The notes beneath the pieces were generated by a model that was not told the origin of the DNA, searched no databases, and was given only the letters and a program-made list of their open reading frames with translations. A DNA stretch of 64,000 bases from JACPIA01 sp964655995 (GTDB lineage Bacteria > Patescibacteriota > Minisyncoccia > Phycocordibacterales > XYD1-FULL-46-19). The position numbers and the translations under genes were made by a program. How positions within the stretch are numbered: the first letter of the stretch is position 1; every line of letters starts with the position of its first letter. This document shows positions 57,204 through 64,000 of the stretch, one piece after another. The stretch spans positions 7,715-71,714 of the forward strand of contig CAZZPK010000004.1 in assembly GCA_964655995.1 (NCBI GenBank), in the 5' to 3' direction.

Positions 57204-58565
57204 ATGCCTACCAAGCTCCAAACCATCGCCTCCCCCGCCCTCAAGGTCCCGCCGCACGATTTGGGCGCCGAGCAGGCGGTATTGGGCTCGATTTTGATTA
57301 AGCCCGACGTCATACACGACATCGCCGCTTTTTTGCTGGAGGAGGATTTTTACTTTGGTAAGCACCGCATTATTTACGCCGCCATGCGCGCCTTAATGGA
57401 CAAGCATGAGCCGATCGACGTCATCTCCGTCACCTCCCATTTGCGGGAAAATAAGATGCTCGAGACAGCCGGCGGCGCCAGCTATTTGGCCGAGCTGATC
57501 AACGTGGTGCCCACGGCCACCAATGCCGAGCACTATGCCGACATTGTCAAAAAAAAGTCCACCCTCCGCCGGCTCATCGACTCGGCTAGCCGGATCTTGG
57601 ACTTGGGTTATGACGGCCAAGGTGACTTGGACGATATTTTTGAACAGGCCGAGCGCTTGGTTTTTAACATCTCCGAGACCGCCAAACGCACTATCGTCAA
57701 CATTAAAGACACTCTCCAAGAGGCCTGGGAGCGCTTTGAGCACCTACACCAATCCACTGACGAACTGCGCGGCATTTCCTCCGGCTTTAAGCCGCTCGAC
57801 AATTTATTGGCCGGCTTTCAAAAATCGGATTTGATTATTTTGGCCGCCCGCCCCTCAATGGGTAAAACCACTTTTGCCCTGGATATCGCCCGGCACGTGG
57901 CCTGCCGGCTTAAAGTGCCGACTTTGATTTTTTCGCTTGAGATGAGCTCGCAACAATTGGTCGACCGCGTCTTGGCCGCCGAGAGCCGGGTTAACTCCTG
58001 GCGCCTCCGCACCGGCAAAATCACCGCCGACGAGGACTTCGCCCGCATCCGCGACGCTTTAGACTCGCTCTCGCAAGCGCCGATTTTTATTGACGACGAA
58101 TCCTCAAATAATATCACCAAAATGCGCTCGGTCGCCCGCCGCGTCAAGTCCGAGCATGGGCTGGGCTTGATTATTGTCGACTACCTCCAACTGATGATCC
58201 CCAAAAAAGAGACCGACTCGATGGTCCAGCAAGTCACTGAGATCTCCCGCTCGCTCAAGGGCCTGGCCCGCGAGCTTGAGGTGCCCGTCATCGCCCTCTC
58301 CCAACTCTCGCGCGCCGTCGAGCAACGCGGTGGCAAGCCGAGACTATCTGATCTCCGCGACTCCGGCTCCATCGAGCAAGACGCCGACGTGGTGATGTTT
58401 ATCCACCGCGAAGATAAATACAATGAGGCCTCCGACCGCAAAAATATCGCCGAGATTTTGGTAGAGAAGCATCGCAATGGCCCCGTCGGCAAAATCGAGC
58501 TTTACTTCGACGAGAATCAGGTCAGCTTTTTCCCGATCGAAAAATCCGACTTTGGCGGCTTTTAA
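57204..58565 (+). CDS. dnaB: Replicative DNA helicase DnaB
   Basis: A 453-residue hexameric helicase. The N-terminal domain (PPHDLGAEQAVLGSILIKPD) binds primase and the C-terminal RecA-like domain has Walker A ARPSMGKTTFALD (about residue 214), LIIVDYLQLM and the SRAVEQRGGKPRLSDLRDSG segment. No intein is present. It is followed 2 nt later by recR. Confidence 0.97.
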   Translation: MPTKLQTIASPALKVPPHDLGAEQAVLGSILIKPDVIHDIAAFLLEEDFYFGKHRIIYAAMRALMDKHEPIDVISVTSHLRENKMLETAGGASYLAELINVVPTATNAEHYADIVKKKSTLRRLIDSASRILDLGYDGQGDLDDIFEQAERLVFNISETAKRTIVNIKDTLQEAWERFEHLHQSTDELRGISSGFKPLDNLLAGFQKSDLIILAARPSMGKTTFALDIARHVACRLKVPTLIFSLEMSSQQLVDRVLAAESRVNSWRLRTGKITADEDFARIRDALDSLSQAPIFIDDESSNNITKMRSVARRVKSEHGLGLIIVDYLQLMIPKKETDSMVQQVTEISRSLKGLARELEVPVIALSQLSRAVEQRGGKPRLSDLRDSGSIEQDADVVMFIHREDKYNEASDRKNIAEILVEKHRNGPVGKIELYFDENQVSFFPIEKSDFGGF

Positions 58566-58567
58566 TT

Positions 58568-59185
58568 ATGTCTTTAGACCCGATCAGCGAACTGGCCGAG
58601 CAATTTAGACGCTTACCCGGCATCGGCCCCCGGCAGGCCAGACGCTTTGTCTATTATCTGCTTAACTCCGATCCGGCCAATATCGCGAGATTAACCGAGC
58701 TCTTGGGGCGTCTCCGCGCTCAAGTCAAACAGTGCCCGGAGTGCCAAATTTATTTTGCCGATAGTGAGCGAGCCAGCCGCTGCGCCACCTGCCGGGATAC
58801 CACTCGCGATCACTCGCTGCTGTTGGTGATGGAAAAAGATGTCGACTTGGAGCCCGTCCGGCGAGCCGACGTGTATAACGGCTACTTTTTCTTTTTAGGC
58901 GGTCTGGTGCCGATTTTGGACCAAGAGCCGACTAAAAAAATCCGGCTGGCCGCTCTCGTCCGCTTGATTGAAGCTAAAAAAACTGAGCTTAAAGAAATAA
59001 TCGTGGCCCTGGCCACCAACGCCGAGGGCGAAAACACCGTCGAGATCCTACGCCACAGTTTGCGACCACAGCTTGAAAAATACAATATCAAATTAAGCTT
59101 GCTGGGGCGCGGCTTGTCGACGGGCAGCGAGCTCGAGTATACAGACCCCGAGACGATCAGCTACGCCTTTAAAAACCGCGGGTAA
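58568..59185 (+). CDS. recR: Recombination mediator RecR
   Basis: A 205-residue protein that forms a DNA clamp with RecO/RecF. Helix-hairpin-helix (FRRLPGIGPRQARRFVYYLL), zinc finger (CPECQIYFADSERASRCATC) and Toprim domain (LLVMEKDVDLEPVRRADVYN) are all present. It is cotranscribed with dnaB. Confidence 0.96.
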   Translation: MSLDPISELAEQFRRLPGIGPRQARRFVYYLLNSDPANIARLTELLGRLRAQVKQCPECQIYFADSERASRCATCRDTTRDHSLLLVMEKDVDLEPVRRADVYNGYFFFLGGLVPILDQEPTKKIRLAALVRLIEAKKTELKEIIVALATNAEGENTVEILRHSLRPQLEKYNIKLSLLGRGLSTGSELEYTDPETISYAFKNRG

Positions 59186-59192
59186 AAAATAA

Positions 59193-59215
59193 TGGCCCCA
59201 CTTGCTATGGGGCCA
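59193..59215 (-). terminator. Terminator overlapping the stop codon of the PgeF-like gene
   Basis: TGGCCCCA and TGGGGCCA form an 8-bp stem with a 7-nt loop. On the minus strand it is followed by TTATTTTTTA. The stop codon of the minus-strand gene lies inside the hairpin. Confidence 0.75.
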
Positions 59216-59975
59216 ACTTGACGACAAACAAATTCCGCTGGCCTCGCTCGTGAGGTCGACACTCCGACCATACATGCGAGTACCCCGGCACATCCTCTCG
59301 GCAGGCGGTACAGGCTGACCCGCCACTGATAGCCAGAGTTGAACCAAAGCGTCTGCTGGCCAGAGCCCAAATAATCGAAGGCAAATGAATGGACATTTGT
59401 CCCTGTCTTGGACCCTTACGCACCAGGCCATTTAAGGCACAGCAGGCTAGTTGACGCACCGCAAGCACATGTTCGTGGCCCTCGGTATAGCCGAAACAAC
59501 AACCCCTAATGCCAAAACCAAACTCAAACGAGAGCCTGACCGCAGGCACCGGTGCCAGCTTAAGCGCCTCGTCAATGATGCTCGGCCGGGCCAAGAGGCA
59601 TTTAAGGCCCAAATGCAGGAGGCACAACCAGCGACTCTCCCGGTGATAAATTACTCCTACCGGGCAATCGGCATTGGCTACCCCAAGGACAAGATCTGGA
59701 TTGGTCGTCACCAGGCCGTCGGCAGGCTCAATTGTCTTGGTTACCCGGCAGTCCAACAACTGGACCTGGCCGCCGTTTTTAAAACGATCAATTTGCACGA
59801 TATTGGTGCCATGGCTGATATTGGGCAAAATCACCCCTTTGGCTCCAAACTGTTCGCTAACCTGGTCAATTCGGCCAATTGCGCCGGAATCAATCGGATT
59901 AGTGTGGCAAGTGCCGTACCCTCGGCCGTAAAAAGCGCCCCGGACCTCCCCGCCAAATAATGAAATCTCGATCAT
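59205..59975 (-). CDS. PgeF/YfiH-family multicopper oxidoreductase-like protein
   Basis: A 256-residue protein. Residues near SHGTNIVQID (about 55), GVANADCPVGVIY (about 100) and LLHLGLKCLL (about 120) match the His/Cys/His metal site of the laccase-domain family, now known to include peptidoglycan editing factor PgeF and purine nucleoside phosphorylases. The usual HAGWRG is HLGLKC here, so the loop has diverged. The C-terminus keeps CTACRED and RGQRNLFVVKL. The start at 59975 has AAGGAGG 8 nt upstream. Confidence 0.8.
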   Translation of the reverse strand: MIEISLFGGEVRGAFYGRGYGTCHTNPIDSGAIGRIDQVSEQFGAKGVILPNISHGTNIVQIDRFKNGGQVQLLDCRVTKTIEPADGLVTTNPDLVLGVANADCPVGVIYHRESRWLCLLHLGLKCLLARPSIIDEALKLAPVPAVRLSFEFGFGIRGCCFGYTEGHEHVLAVRQLACCALNGLVRKGPRQGQMSIHLPSIIWALASRRFGSTLAISGGSACTACREDVPGYSHVWSECRPHERGQRNLFVVKLAP

Positions 59976-60022
59976 CTCAAGGACCTCCTTTTTATTCCCC
60001 ACTGTCTCTTTGCATCCTAGCA

Positions 60023-60059
60023 AACTAAAAAATCGGAGTCTAGCTCCGATTTTTTAGTT
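60023..60059. terminator. Bidirectional terminator after rplU
   Basis: A perfect 16-bp stem (AACTAAAAAATCGGAG with CTCCGATTTTTTAGTT, loop TCTAG) with A-run and T-run inside the arms. It overlaps the last codon of rplU. Confidence 0.85.
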
Positions 60060-60366
60060 ATTTGATCTCAGTGATTTTTACCTCAGTAAACGGCTGGCGA
60101 TGGCCTTTGATTTTTTTGTAATTGATCTTGTTTTTATAGCGCAAAACGGTTACCTTTTTAGCCTTGCCGTCACCTAAGCGCTCAGCAACCACTTTGGCCC
60201 CGGCCACTGTTGGGGCGCCCACTTTAACATCGGCGCCGTCGGCCACCAAAAGCACCTCGTCAAAAGTGACGGTTGGGGACTCTCCGGGGAGCTTCTCGAT
60301 TTTTAGGGTCTGGCCGGGAGTTACTGGATATTGCTTACCCCCGGTCTTAATTACGGCAAAAGTCAT
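60058..60366 (-). CDS. rplU: Ribosomal protein bL21
   Basis: A 102-residue large-subunit protein starting MTFAVIKTGGKQYPVTPGQT and ending with YKKIKGHRQPFTEVKITEIK. Length is normal. It is not next to rpmA, unlike in most bacteria. Confidence 0.96.
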   Translation of the reverse strand: MTFAVIKTGGKQYPVTPGQTLKIEKLPGESPTVTFDEVLLVADGADVKVGAPTVAGAKVVAERLGDGKAKKVTVLRYKNKINYKKIKGHRQPFTEVKITEIK

Positions 60367-60374
60367 ACGGGGCT

Positions 60375-60403
60375 AGTATAGCTAAAAAGGGGGCCGGATG
60401 CAA
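60375..60403 (-). promoter_or_regulatory. rplU promoter
   Basis: On the minus strand TTGCAT (60398-60403), 17 bp, TATACT (60375-60380), ending 8 nt before the ATG: another leaderless layout. Confidence 0.75.
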
Positions 60404-60404
60404 G

Positions 60405-61469
60405 CTACTCGTCAAACGAGGGCTTATCGAGCACCAGGGGCTCCACCCCTACTCCCTCGCCGCTGATCCGGAGCACGTCCTTGTCCACCTTTTTAAACTC
60501 CTTATAGGCCAAATTGTAGTGATTAACGGTGGTGCCTAAGGCGGCCCCCAGCTTGCCCATATACTGGTCATAAGCCCCCAAATGCTTGCCCAGGTCCTCG
60601 ACCCGCTTACGGATCTCTACCGCCTGCTCTTCGATTTGGAGCGCCTTTAGGCCTTGGAGGACGGTCTGTAAGTAGGCTAAAAATGAGGTCGGTGAGACGA
60701 TGATGACGTGCTTTTCTTTAAAGGCGTACTCGATCAGGTCGCGAGTATTAACCTTAACCGCCCCCACTTGGGCGACCAAGAGATCATAGTAAATCGCCTC
60801 ATGAGGGATAAACATAAAAGCAAAGTCCATTGTCCCCTCGCTGGGTTTAACGTATTTAGCCGTTTCGTCAATTCTGTTTTTTAAATCGGTTTTAAAAGTT
60901 TTTTCTAATCTATCCCTTTCTGTTTGATCACGTTCCTCCACTAATTTGTTGTAATTCTCGAGTGAGAATTTAGAGTCGATCGGGATAATCTTTTCTTTAA
61001 CAAATACCACCGCGTCCACAATCGTGCCGTCTTTAAACGGATACTGCATTTGATAACTGCCGGTCGGTAGCACATTTTTAAGCAAGGTCTCCAAATAATA
61101 TTCACCTAAAATGCCGCGCTGTTTGGGATTTTTTAACACATCTTGGAGCGATTGGAGCTGATCGGCAAAAGAGACTACCTGTTTATTAGTCTCGTCCAAT
61201 TTAACCAAGCGCTCGGTGACGTCGCGGATAATCTTGGCCGACTCGCTAAACTGCGAGCGCACCGACTCCTGCATTTGCTTACTCGACTCCCCCAGCTTGT
61301 CATCCAGCGTCCGGGCCAAATCCTGGAGCTGATTTTGGAGCAAAATAAACGAGCTTTGATCCCCCGCCCCGCCGCTGGCGGGGCGGCCTCTAAAAAGAAA
61401 CCATAAAACGGCCGCAATCACCACCGCCCCCACAATAATCCCAATAGCTATACCCAGTCCCGTAGTCAT
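60405..61469 (-). CDS. rmuC: DNA recombination protein RmuC
   Basis: A 354-residue protein that limits inversions at repeats. An N-terminal membrane helix (about residues 5-26), a coiled coil (about 40-115) and the nuclease-like RmuC domain (RGILGEYYLETLLKNVLPTG, DAVVFVKEKIIPIDSKFSLE, DFAFMFIPHEAIYYDLL) are present. TAAGAT ends six nt before the ATG. A CGCCCCGCC/GGCGGGGCG inverted repeat lies within the coding region near 61370. Confidence 0.93.
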   Translation of the reverse strand: MTTGLGIAIGIIVGAVVIAAVLWFLFRGRPASGGAGDQSSFILLQNQLQDLARTLDDKLGESSKQMQESVRSQFSESAKIIRDVTERLVKLDETNKQVVSFADQLQSLQDVLKNPKQRGILGEYYLETLLKNVLPTGSYQMQYPFKDGTIVDAVVFVKEKIIPIDSKFSLENYNKLVEERDQTERDRLEKTFKTDLKNRIDETAKYVKPSEGTMDFAFMFIPHEAIYYDLLVAQVGAVKVNTRDLIEYAFKEKHVIIVSPTSFLAYLQTVLQGLKALQIEEQAVEIRKRVEDLGKHLGAYDQYMGKLGAALGTTVNHYNLAYKEFKKVDKDVLRISGEGVGVEPLVLDKPSFDE

Positions 61470-61493
61470 ATAGCTATCTTAACATAATAAAAA

Positions 61494-61526
61494 AGAACCC
61501 CCGTGCAAAAATCGCACAAAGGTTCT
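61494..61526 (-). terminator. Rho-independent terminator
   Basis: AGAACC/GGTTCT with inner GTGC/GCAC; on the minus strand it is followed by TTTTTTATT. The rmuC promoter overlaps the T-tract. Confidence 0.8.
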
Positions 61527-61566
61527 AAGGTAGAAAGAGCTGGCTAAGTGTCCAAGTTTCCAAGGA

Positions 61567-62296
61567 CTACTCGCCCGTGTCGGGCTCGATGTCGCAGAAG
61601 CAGAGGAAGGCATCGTCGACGTCCCAGACATCCTCGAAGTAACCAAGGCCGAACCAGAAGTCACCATCCGAGCTGGCGTCGACATCCGGCACCCCGTGGT
61701 TGCCATGGGCGTCTTTCCAAAGCCTGTGCTTTTCATCGAAGGAGGCATACCACTTACCTTTCGGCAGTTGGTCACGCTTCTGATCGAAAACGAGGGACGC
61801 GCCTTGTGCGCCGGTATGGATGGCCTTTTGAGTTGCCAAGAACGCCATGCGCTCCTCCGAGGTGGTCGTGCCACCAACGACTTGCTGGAAGGCTCGAACC
61901 CAGAGTTTGTCGCCGGGCTTCAGGATTCGAGTCGGATTCGGGAAGTTCTTGATAGAACTTCTTACGATTCTGCTTATTGAACGCCGTGAGCCGTTTCTCA
62001 TGCACATAGTCTTCCGGCACCGTGATGATGCCAAGGTCTATGAGTAGAGAGAATTTCGGCGGTGGTACAATAAAACCTCGTTGTAACGCCTCCGGTATAT
62101 CTTTGGCTTGCCCGAGATAATATTGCACCACTTCTTGTGTTAATACTCCTAGATTTCCAGCAATCATGCCAGACAATCTAAGATAGGGCTTTTCTTGCTC
62201 GAGGGTGTTTCCCATAGGAAGTGTCCTCCAGTTTTGATTAAAAAGACCCAACACGAGTCCGTTTTTATCATACCACTTTTTATCTTTATCTGTCAA
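61567..62296 (-). pseudogene. Frameshifted gene of unknown function
   Basis: Two overlapping minus-strand frames read as one protein of about 240 residues. The first runs MTDKDKKWYDKNGLVLGLFN to RKKFYQELP, and the second continues FPNPTRILKPGDKLWVRAFQ to FCDIEPDTGE. The junction lies near the GGG at 61940-61942, where one extra base shifts the frame. The second half (TTTSEERMAFLATQ, HTGAQGASLVFDQK, LPKGKWYASFDE) has the feel of a conserved family that I have seen in CPR genomes but cannot name. It may be a sequencing indel, a decayed gene, or less likely programmed +1 frameshifting. It has its own terminator. Confidence 0.65.
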
Positions 62297-62345
62297 TTAT
62301 ATTATTCCAAATCAATGCCATGGCAGTAAAATGGAGTAATTGAAT

Positions 62346-62513
62346 TTATTTTAATAAAAAACGGTATTTTTTGGCTGACCAGACGGGCCCAGCAGAGGCG
62401 ACACCGATGCGCAGAGTACGTTTGATTTTATTTTTAGCGACCACCACTCCCCTGTCCTCAAACCAAAGTCCCGACTTTTTGCCCAACATTTTATTATTAA
62501 AACTTTCTTCCAT
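62346..62513 (-). CDS. Small basic protein of unknown function
   Basis: A 55-residue protein starting MEESFNNKMLGKKSGLWFED and rich in Lys and Arg. The ATG lies 7 nt after a 34-bp perfect palindrome whose last bases (GGGGGAT) could also serve as a weak ribosome binding site. The coding status is plausible but unproven. Confidence 0.4.
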   Translation of the reverse strand: MEESFNNKMLGKKSGLWFEDRGVVVAKNKIKRTLRIGVASAGPVWSAKKYRFLLK

Positions 62514-62520
62514 CACTACA

Positions 62521-62554
62521 ATCCCCCGCACTCGACTAGTCGAGTGCGGGGGAT
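62521..62554. repeat. 34-bp perfect palindrome
   Basis: ATCCCCCGCACTCGACT is fully complementary to the following 17 bases. It lies 11 bp after the M23 peptidase stop (minus strand) and has no T-tract, so it is not a standard terminator. It does not contain the ACGAYCGT core. Confidence 0.85.
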
Positions 62555-62565
62555 AATTTGTTGCC

Positions 62566-63720
62566 TTAAAAATTACCGTGGTCCCAATTGACCGCCACCT
62601 CCGGATTGATAAATTTTTCCGGCCAGGCGGGCTCGGGAGCATTGGGCGAGGCTGGCGTGGTAGCACTCACAGCTGGCAAGCGGCCCAAGCGCGACAAAAA
62701 CGGATTGTAAGCGCCATTGCGCAATTGGAAGTGGAGATGCGGGCCAAAGCGCTCCGTGCCCGGCGCAATATTACCGATCCAAGCACCTTTGTAAATCCGG
62801 ATATCGCGCCGTCCGGCCGCCACCGCCTCCAAAATATCGTCCGCCGGTATTACATGCATATAGGTCGTAGTGCAAATGCCATCCGTTAGTCCGGCCCGTT
62901 CAATGGACTGCCAGGAGTTGGGGTGCTCCACTACCAACCAGCCGCCCCAGGTATTATTGAGCACCGCCTCTTTAAGATAGCCGTTGGCGCAGGCATATAC
63001 CGGATCGCCCGCCCGGGCGGCAAAATCCGTGCCAGTGTGCCTTAATCTTGTCACTCCATCCAAAGCATAACGACCCTCCCAATGATCGCCAAAACGGTAG
63101 CCGCTCACCCGGCCATTGCGATACCCGCCAGCCAGCGGGAAAGCAAAATCAAAGTAAATGAGCCGGAGCTGTGGTTGATAAGCTAGCGAGTGTTCTTCGC
63201 TCGCAAAGCCGTCGAGAGTGTTGTCTCGGCCAACCGGCACAAACATCAAGCCATAGTTGGCCCAGGTGCCGTTTTGCCAATTACGATAGACGCCGGTGAT
63301 GTCGATATCTAACCAGCGCCAGTTCTCGGCTGTTATCGCCGGCACCTCGATCCGCCGGCGGTAAAAAGCTCGGGGTTGATTGCTCCAATTGGTGTACGGG
63401 CCAAACCCGGGCCGCTCAATAATGTAAATATCGAGCGCAGTCACTTTAGCTGGAGCAACAGTCGGGATCGGGGCCAAACGGAGATAGGCCCGCTCCACCC
63501 TGTCGGCGTAGATGGCAGTATTAAACCAGATTAAAAAGCGCTTTTCCGCCGCGCCATTAGCACCAGCAACAAGCCAGCGCTCATTGTAGTAAGTGGCTGT
63601 CGGATTGGTATTGTTGATCGTGGTGTCATGCACCATCAAGTACCGTGCAATGGCGTCCGAAGCCATAGCGTCAAGCTGCGAGCCAACACTGACTAAAAAC
63701 ACTGCACTAAATCTCAACAT
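62566..63720 (-). CDS. Secreted M23 peptidase with N-terminal DNRLRE-like domain
   Basis: A 384-residue exported protein. A signal peptide (about residues 1-20) is followed by a beta-sandwich region like the DNRLRE/CBM-type domain (residues 25-205, with RFLIWFNTAIYADRVERAYL and WRWLDIDITGVYRNWQNGTW), then the M23 domain with RHTGTDFAARAGDPVYA and GPHLHFQLR, so the zinc ligands are present. It may bind and cleave peptidoglycan of its own or of a host or prey cell. The ATG has an AGGTGG ribosome binding site. TATAAT (minus strand, 63793-63798) lies about 70 nt upstream. Confidence 0.88.
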   Translation of the reverse strand: MLRFSAVFLVSVGSQLDAMASDAIARYLMVHDTTINNTNPTATYYNERWLVAGANGAAEKRFLIWFNTAIYADRVERAYLRLAPIPTVAPAKVTALDIYIIERPGFGPYTNWSNQPRAFYRRRIEVPAITAENWRWLDIDITGVYRNWQNGTWANYGLMFVPVGRDNTLDGFASEEHSLAYQPQLRLIYFDFAFPLAGGYRNGRVSGYRFGDHWEGRYALDGVTRLRHTGTDFAARAGDPVYACANGYLKEAVLNNTWGGWLVVEHPNSWQSIERAGLTDGICTTTYMHVIPADDILEAVAAGRRDIRIYKGAWIGNIAPGTERFGPHLHFQLRNGAYNPFLSRLGRLPAVSATTPASPNAPEPAWPEKFINPEVAVNWDHGNF

Positions 63721-64000
63721 TATCCACCTGCCTTTCTCCCTTTTTGGGATTTGTAATTTTGGTTGAGCTGAAAAGAACTAAGCCTATAAAATATTATACA
63801 ATAAATTTGTGATCCACAATAATTCACTCGCCGTCGCTCGTGAATTTTCCAGACCCGGACTCGTTTGTTTTGTCTACTGACAAAACATAACTCCGTTTTC
63901 ACATATCGCAGTAAAAACTAAAGCAGTTTAGTTTTTACTGTCTCATGTGACCCGTGTAGTGAGACACCTCGAACTTTTTTGACTGAACTTTTGGAAAAGC
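63721..64000. other. 280-bp non-coding right end of window
   Basis: It holds the minus-strand -10 box of the M23 gene and the cluster of inverted repeats at 63821-63949. No open reading frame with a start signal was recognised before the window edge. Confidence 0.5.
63821..63949. repeat. Cluster of three inverted repeats
   Basis: In order: AATTCAC/GTGAATT around a GCCGTCGC-like centre (63821-63846); GTTTTGTC/GACAAAAC with loop TACT (63867-63886); and a perfect 14-bp stem CAGTAAAAACTAAA with its complement around loop GCAG (63909-63940), flanked by CACAT/ATGTG (63900-63949). No gene overlaps them in the window. Confidence 0.6.

Noticed and set aside
57204..58565. Intein in dnaB
   Set aside because: The helicase is of normal length with continuous motifs and no splice-junction residues.
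63821..63846. Member of the 36-bp ACGAYCGT family
   Set aside because: The arms are only 7 bp, complementarity does not extend to 36 bp, and the centre is GCCGTCGC; kept only as a distant resemblance.

Overview
The window reads as a chromosomal segment of an ultra-small, streamlined bacterium of the Candidate Phyla Radiation (Patescibacteria), probably Parcubacteria-like. This is inferred from very short or stripped-down aminoacyl-tRNA synthetases (AlaRS without its C-terminal domain, AspRS without its GAD insertion), tight operons, many small membrane or secreted proteins of unknown function, a sigma4/HARE-HTH protein and a reduced peptidoglycan gene set. TGA is used as a normal stop codon, so the code is standard. 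No mobile-element transposase, phage module or CRISPR array was recognised.

Layout. 1-5.3 kb: a partial lipoprotein, two tRNA-Ala genes, ychF and small unknown genes. 5.4-12.7 kb: leuS, a sigma4/HARE regulator, an anchored conserved protein, mltG, a DnaQ-type exonuclease and mnmA. 13.2-21.4 kb: alaS, an FtsA/PilM-like ATPase and its membrane partner, then the infA-rpmJ-rpsM-rpsK-rpsD-rpoA-rplQ-rplM-rpsI operon. 21.5-27 kb: grpE, dnaK and dnaJ chaperones with a CYTH protein. 27-39.3 kb: an AT-richer accessory stretch (MBL hydrolase, prolyl oligopeptidase, methyltransferase, a SET-domain protein coupled to a sensor kinase, trpS, ABC exporter). 39.4-40.4 kb: a PaaX/Cas2-like gene enclosed by two palindromes, then an apparent structured non-coding RNA. 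40.4-50.8 kb: aspS-scpA-scpB-D,D-carboxypeptidase-mraY-ftsW-murG-gltX-M23 peptidase and a lytic transglycosylase, linking cell wall synthesis to chromosome condensation. 51-64 kb: rpmA, rplI, an S41 protease, corA, cysS, dnaB, recR, a PgeF-like gene, rplU, rmuC, a frameshifted gene and an M23 peptidase.

Two expression classes stand out. About 23 genes, mostly housekeeping and chiefly on the plus strand, have a -10 hexamer ending only 6-11 nt before the start codon and no Shine-Dalgarno sequence, as expected for leaderless mRNAs. A second set of small accessory genes has strong -35/-10 promoters, leaders of roughly 45-135 nt and good Shine-Dalgarno sites, often with its own terminator.

The most novel signal is a family of seven intergenic palindromes, each 36 bp long and centred on ACGAYCGT. 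The arms vary in sequence but stay complementary, several copies are paired, and two copies tightly enclose the PaaX/Cas2-like gene. The layout resembles REP/RAYT-type selfish palindromes but with a Cas2-fold protein instead of a transposase; an operator family for the same protein is the main alternative. Several genes (leuS, the sensor kinase, the ABC exporter) also show abrupt internal changes of base composition at domain borders. One scaffold gap, one frameshifted gene and one match to a Tn5 mosaic end are assembly-quality flags.
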